A DNA stretch of 64,000 nucleotides from CAWCDJ01 sp963794265 (GTDB lineage Bacteria; Acidobacteriota; Terriglobia; Bryobacterales; Bryobacteraceae), in the NCBI GenBank assembly GCA_963794265.1, contig CAWCDJ010000005.1, positions 682,001 through 746,000 of the forward strand, given 5' to 3'. The translations under genes and the position numbers were made by a program. Below are positions 61,901 to 64,000 of this stretch, one piece after another. Below the pieces are notes generated by a model, which was not told where the DNA came from, ran no database searches, and was given only the letters and a program-made list of their open reading frames with translations. Every line of letters begins with the position of its first letter. Positions within the stretch are counted from its first letter, which is position 1.

Positions 61901-62354
61901 CGGCGTGCTTTCGTTGATGACCGGCACTCCGTTCTATATCACCGCCAGCGGCGCCAGCCTGAATACGCCGAACGAACAGCAGACCGCCAACCAGGTAGCT
62001 CCGGTCGAGATATTGCACGGGATCAATACCGGCAACCAGTGGTTCAGCACGGCCAGCTTTGCGCAGCCCACCGGGGTGACGTTCGGAAACACCGGGCGCA
62101 ACATCCTGAGCGGGCCGGGGCTGTTCGGACTGAACCTCTCGCTGTTCAAGACCTTCTCGATCACCGAGCGGGCCAAGCTCGAACTGCGCTGCGAAACGTT
62201 CAACTTTACCAACACACCGCAGTTCAGCAACCCGAGCAACTCGACCACAAGCTCGACATTCGGCTATGTGACGGGGACTCTGGGTAGCGGTACGGGCGTC
62301 AACGGCACGGGCGGCGGGCGATCTGTCCAATTGGGAGTGAAGGTCACGTTCTGA
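58983..62354 (+). CDS. Oar-like TonB-dependent receptor with carboxypeptidase-regulatory domain
   Basis: A 1123-residue outer-membrane protein. The start is taken as GTG 58983 because AAGGGGG lies just upstream; TTG 58953, ATG 58962 and ATG 59001 are alternatives. A signal peptide ends at AWGQ. The carboxypeptidase-regulatory (Ig-like) domain follows (SGTLLGTVTDVTGGVVANAKVTI ... VDVQLTPGSVNETVEV), then a plug-like region (DREVLANVPL...RNFQSLLNLAPGV, NFMIEGSDDNERTG, ASGAVVNVILRSGTNNWHG) and a beta-barrel. No clear TonB box is visible. The last residue is Phe, as required for barrel assembly. This large type is abundant in Acidobacteriota and is usually tied to polymer or peptide uptake or adhesion. 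The ligand is unknown. Confidence 0.9.
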   Translation: MNHLRTMSILLCLAMIGAGAAWGQTVSGTLLGTVTDVTGGVVANAKVTITETQTAVAHTAQTNDSGNWIVPNLPPGVYSVAVEVAGFKKETRRQITLLVDTSTRVDVQLTPGSVNETVEVTASAATLQTDSASTTQKIDREVLANVPLVSSNRNFQSLLNLAPGVAPVTEQHSQFFNASSSLQTEVNGQMRMGNNFMIEGSDDNERTGLLQIYIPPIEAIQTVDVSLSNHDPEMGRASGAVVNVILRSGTNNWHGAAYEFLQNSDFNARSYFNPSVGHLAYNYVGGNLGGPIKKNKMFIFGDYLRVMDHEANTNQMTIPPNPWRSGDLSAGATTIYDPATGNPLDGTGRTPFPGNQIPSARINPVSAKILGMLPPTNESYNVASPSNNYFALLPFTKTTDSFDTKLDYNITDKDRLTGRFSFSRPVIFQAPLFGNAGGDAQGAFEGTGTQKTYVSGINYDRIVSPTLVAEVRLAVSHYHNEAQPTDYGSKDTENLGIPGVNISQFTSGMVGIQINDGFSNPVVGYSASLPWIRAEANVDLVNTWTKIKGNHTIKWGFDLKRLRDDLLQDQTYSPRGIYYFGNQQTALCTPVVTGSTGLATSCNSSKLGIANDMASFLLDVPYQLGRDVNTYFPAYRQWEYFGFAGDKWQVSPKLTLDLGVRWEYYPPATPQFPGGFSNYDPTTNSLVIAGVGGNPSNLGMKAHHNDFAPRIGLAYRLTDKTVIRAGFGTSYTPFPDNTYAYNYPVRSNNFYTNVGNGYATTLLPNGQAATFQAGFPLPVPVAVPANGIIPATGSLLSQSFDVINLNFKNPYTETWNLAVQRSLPGHWSLDLAYLGVHGVDTVANYNMNSPMSTLGGGTASEPLDILYGKTAGATLRWAGYSSSYHALQAKVDRRFSDLTVTTSFSWGKAMSYQTGDDGNLLWLINQRRNYARADFDRTLTFNQSYVYQLPWGKGRRWLTGGPAAYVLGNWQLSGVLSLMTGTPFYITASGASLNTPNEQQTANQVAPVEILHGINTGNQWFSTASFAQPTGVTFGNTGRNILSGPGLFGLNLSLFKTFSITERAKLELRCETFNFTNTPQFSNPSNSTTSSTFGYVTGTLGSGTGVNGTGGGRSVQLGVKVTF

Positions 62355-62407
62355 AGTCTGAGCGACGGGCCTCCGCCGCTCCGCGCGCCGGCAATGGCGG
62401 CTGCAAC

Positions 62408-63676
62408 TCAGTTCGACGCAGCCGCCGTGGCTCGGGTCTCGAGGAACGCCAGCTCACGGCGCAGGCGTTTCCATTTTTCGGGATTGCGCCTGGTGCTGAT
62501 GGGCGCGTTCGGTTGGGCGTAATACGCCTGGATGTTGCTCACCAGTCCGGCAGGCAGCGGGCTGGGATGATTGCTGGTAAGCATGTCCACCAGCCGCGCA
62601 TACGTCCGGTCCGTGAGCCAGTACCGCCCCGGCGCGACCGGCGCTCCGGTATCCAGGTCCAGATTTTCGAGACGGAAACGGCCGGGCGCGGAAACGTAGC
62701 GCTCCAGGTCGCCCGAAAGAACCGCCTGCGAGCGGACCAGGCTGCGGACAAACATGTCTTCGGTAGCCGCGGTCGGCGCCTTGATATCGACTACCCGGAG
62801 CGGTCCCACGGGAGGAACCGCGTAGAACAGGATGGCCAGGAAGTGGGCCTTCCAGCCGGGAGGACTATACAGGCGAGCCCACTGCTGCTCGCGGGCAATC
62901 TCGCCTGCCAACTGGAGATATTGCCGCAGGGCGTCGTCGTCTCGTTCGCGATTCAGGCGTCCGCCAAGCCGCACCACCTCGCTCCGGCTGAATAGAGGCA
63001 TCAGCCTGTGCACCGAAAAGCGATAGCTTGCGGCGCCGGGCCGGACGTGTCCGAGCGTGCTGCCCAAACCGAACCCGTACGTCTCCAGCAAAGCGCGGTC
63101 CAACGCCTGATCGGCCACTCGAAACCCGACGTGCCGGCGGAATTGCTCGGGCGTGTACCGCCGCTTCGCAAGCTGGGCGATGTCGAATCCCAATTCCACG
63201 CGCGCGTGGTCGATGGGGGCCTCTTCGTAAGAGACCACCGGTCCGAACTTGTGGACGAGATTCGGGAAGGTCGCGCCCACCGCGGGATTCACTGCCTCCG
63301 CGTGGCCGATGCTGTCTCCGACATAGTGGGAGAGAGCGCCGATCGCAAACGCGAACTCGTCGGCATTGCGGGCTGTGCGAAACAGCGCGGCGACAAAATC
63401 CCCGGTCCGGACGTAGTGCGTCAGTTCACTGAAGTAAGGGTGGCCGACCGGATAGTAACCCATGTCCTGGATCACGGATCCGCCGTAAGCGTAGGCGCGC
63501 GCCTCGTTCAGTTGCCGCTCGCTCAAGCCGGGAAAACGTTCGAGCAGAACCGGCCTGATCGACCGGTCCCAAACTAAGTCGATCAGCTCCTGGTGGGTAA
63601 AAATGGCATACGCGCCACCCGAAATTGGATAGGCCAATAGGGCTACAAGGCAGATGGCGGGGAGTTTGAGACGCAC
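62408..63676 (-). CDS. Exported zinc-dependent phospholipase C-like protein
   Basis: A 422-residue protein with a signal peptide (1 to about 24). The N-terminal 200 residues show the metal pattern of the zinc phospholipase C/S1-P1 group: H28 (FTHQELID), D71 (IQDMGYYP), H87, H117, D121 and H125 (LSHYVGDSIGHAEAVNPA). The C-terminal half has no clear domain. The start is GTG 63674-63676. It is convergent with the receptor gene 53 bp away. Phospholipid or phosphate-ester cleavage in the envelope is likely; the substrate is not proved. It is followed upstream on the same strand by the CBS-domain gene, 50 bp away. Confidence 0.8.
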   Translation of the reverse strand: MRLKLPAICLVALLAYPISGGAYAIFTHQELIDLVWDRSIRPVLLERFPGLSERQLNEARAYAYGGSVIQDMGYYPVGHPYFSELTHYVRTGDFVAALFRTARNADEFAFAIGALSHYVGDSIGHAEAVNPAVGATFPNLVHKFGPVVSYEEAPIDHARVELGFDIAQLAKRRYTPEQFRRHVGFRVADQALDRALLETYGFGLGSTLGHVRPGAASYRFSVHRLMPLFSRSEVVRLGGRLNRERDDDALRQYLQLAGEIAREQQWARLYSPPGWKAHFLAILFYAVPPVGPLRVVDIKAPTAATEDMFVRSLVRSQAVLSGDLERYVSAPGRFRLENLDLDTGAPVAPGRYWLTDRTYARLVDMLTSNHPSPLPAGLVSNIQAYYAQPNAPISTRRNPEKWKRLRRELAFLETRATAAASN

Positions 63677-63726
63677 AATAAGCTTCTCCAGGCCTGACAG
63701 AGTGCGGGCAAGCCGGGAGTAGCACC

Positions 63727-64000
63727 CTATCGGGCGGATAAGCGGGGCAACCCGACCGGGCCGCCATCCAGCTCCAGTTTCTTGGCCACGAAGCCAAGCA
63801 GGTCCTTTAGGGAAACCACGGCCACCAGACGGTCTCTGTCCGTGACCAACAGCCGGCTCACGCCGTTCTCACGCATTTTGGAGAGCACTTTAAGGGCATC
63901 GGTATCGGGACTAACCGTGTTGGCCTCCGAGCACGGCTCGGTAACTTCCTCCACGCGGTGGCCGGTCCATTCCGTTTTGGGGATCTGCTTTACGTCTTTC
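63727..64000 (-). CDS. CBS-domain protein, C-terminal end (start outside window), probable site-2 protease
   Basis: The frame is open from the right edge of the window to the TAG at 63727-63729, giving about 90 residues. They form a CBS half-motif: VEEVTEPCSEANTVSPDTDALKVLSKMRENGVSRLLVTDRDRLVAVVSLKDLLGFVAKKLEL. The preceding KDVKQIPKTEW and the pattern of one CBS domain at the very end resemble M50 site-2 proteases with CBS domains. This identity is inferred. Membrane segments and the HExxH motif would lie outside the window. Confidence 0.7.
   Translation of the reverse strand, partial: KDVKQIPKTEWTGHRVEEVTEPCSEANTVSPDTDALKVLSKMRENGVSRLLVTDRDRLVAVVSLKDLLGFVAKKLELDGGPVGLPRLSAR

Overview
The window is a GC-rich bacterial chromosome segment from the phylum Acidobacteriota, most likely a Bryobacterales/Solibacter-like organism. 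This placement is inferred from gene content: a large Oar-like TonB-type receptor with an N-terminal carboxypeptidase-regulatory domain (58983-62354), an Ig-like secreted protein ending in what looks like the Solibacter-type C-terminal domain (28443-30608), an SBBP/BNR-repeat secreted protein (6202-8586), and an esterase-like amidohydrolase and PIG-L deacetylase of the kind common in that group. No rRNA, tRNA, CRISPR array, insertion sequence or prophage is visible. MurE carries the DNPR motif of meso-diaminopimelate-type peptidoglycan, and late flagellar genes show the lineage is, or was, motile.

Layout. Positions 1-5200 hold the end of a cytochrome c peroxidase-like gene, galE, an exported protein, coaD, an aspartate aminotransferase and a type I phosphomannose isomerase. 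Positions 5254-10879 are a tight minus-strand operon glmS - yjbQ - SBBP/BNR protein - Tat-exported aldo/keto reductase. purS and murI diverge near 11.2 kb. Positions 12102-28203 are a nearly complete division and cell wall (dcw) operon on the minus strand, in the order mraZ-rsmH-ftsL-ftsI-murE-murF-mraY-murD-ftsW-murG-murC-ftsQ-ftsA-ftsZ. Neither murB nor ddl lies in it. Two secreted-protein genes, each with its own hairpin terminator, precede mraZ. They are followed leftward-to-right by an 844 bp non-coding stretch, an SDR dehydrogenase, a radical SAM/SPASM protein, tmk-holB, aroA with a PIG-L deacetylase, and a MoxR ATPase with an unusual 611-residue partner. Next come a receiver-less sigma-54 activator and flgM-flgN-flgK-flgL, then a GNAT enzyme, tldE-tldD-thrC, a lytic transglycosylase, an amidohydrolase, a lipase-like hydrolase, alkB with a GNAT, the TonB-type receptor, a zinc phospholipase C-like protein, and the cut end of a CBS-domain protein.

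How the genes fit together. Peptidoglycan synthesis dominates. GlmS supplies glucosamine-6-phosphate for UDP-GlcNAc, MurI supplies D-glutamate, MurC/D/E/F build the stem peptide, MraY and MurG make lipid II, and FtsW/FtsI polymerise and cross-link it at the septum set by FtsZ/FtsA/FtsQ/FtsL. The flagellar block couples a sigma-54 activator to the anti-sigma-28 factor FlgM and the hook-filament junction proteins.

The two most interesting observations are as follows. The first is a family of GC-rich double-hairpin repeats that sit exactly at gene ends (5.2, 12.1, 17.8, 37.35, 38.67, 48.5 and 49.55 kb), often supplying the stop codon itself and showing base-pair-preserving changes. The second is the two-gene MoxR ATPase module at 41.6-44.3 kb, whose partner protein I cannot assign to a known function.
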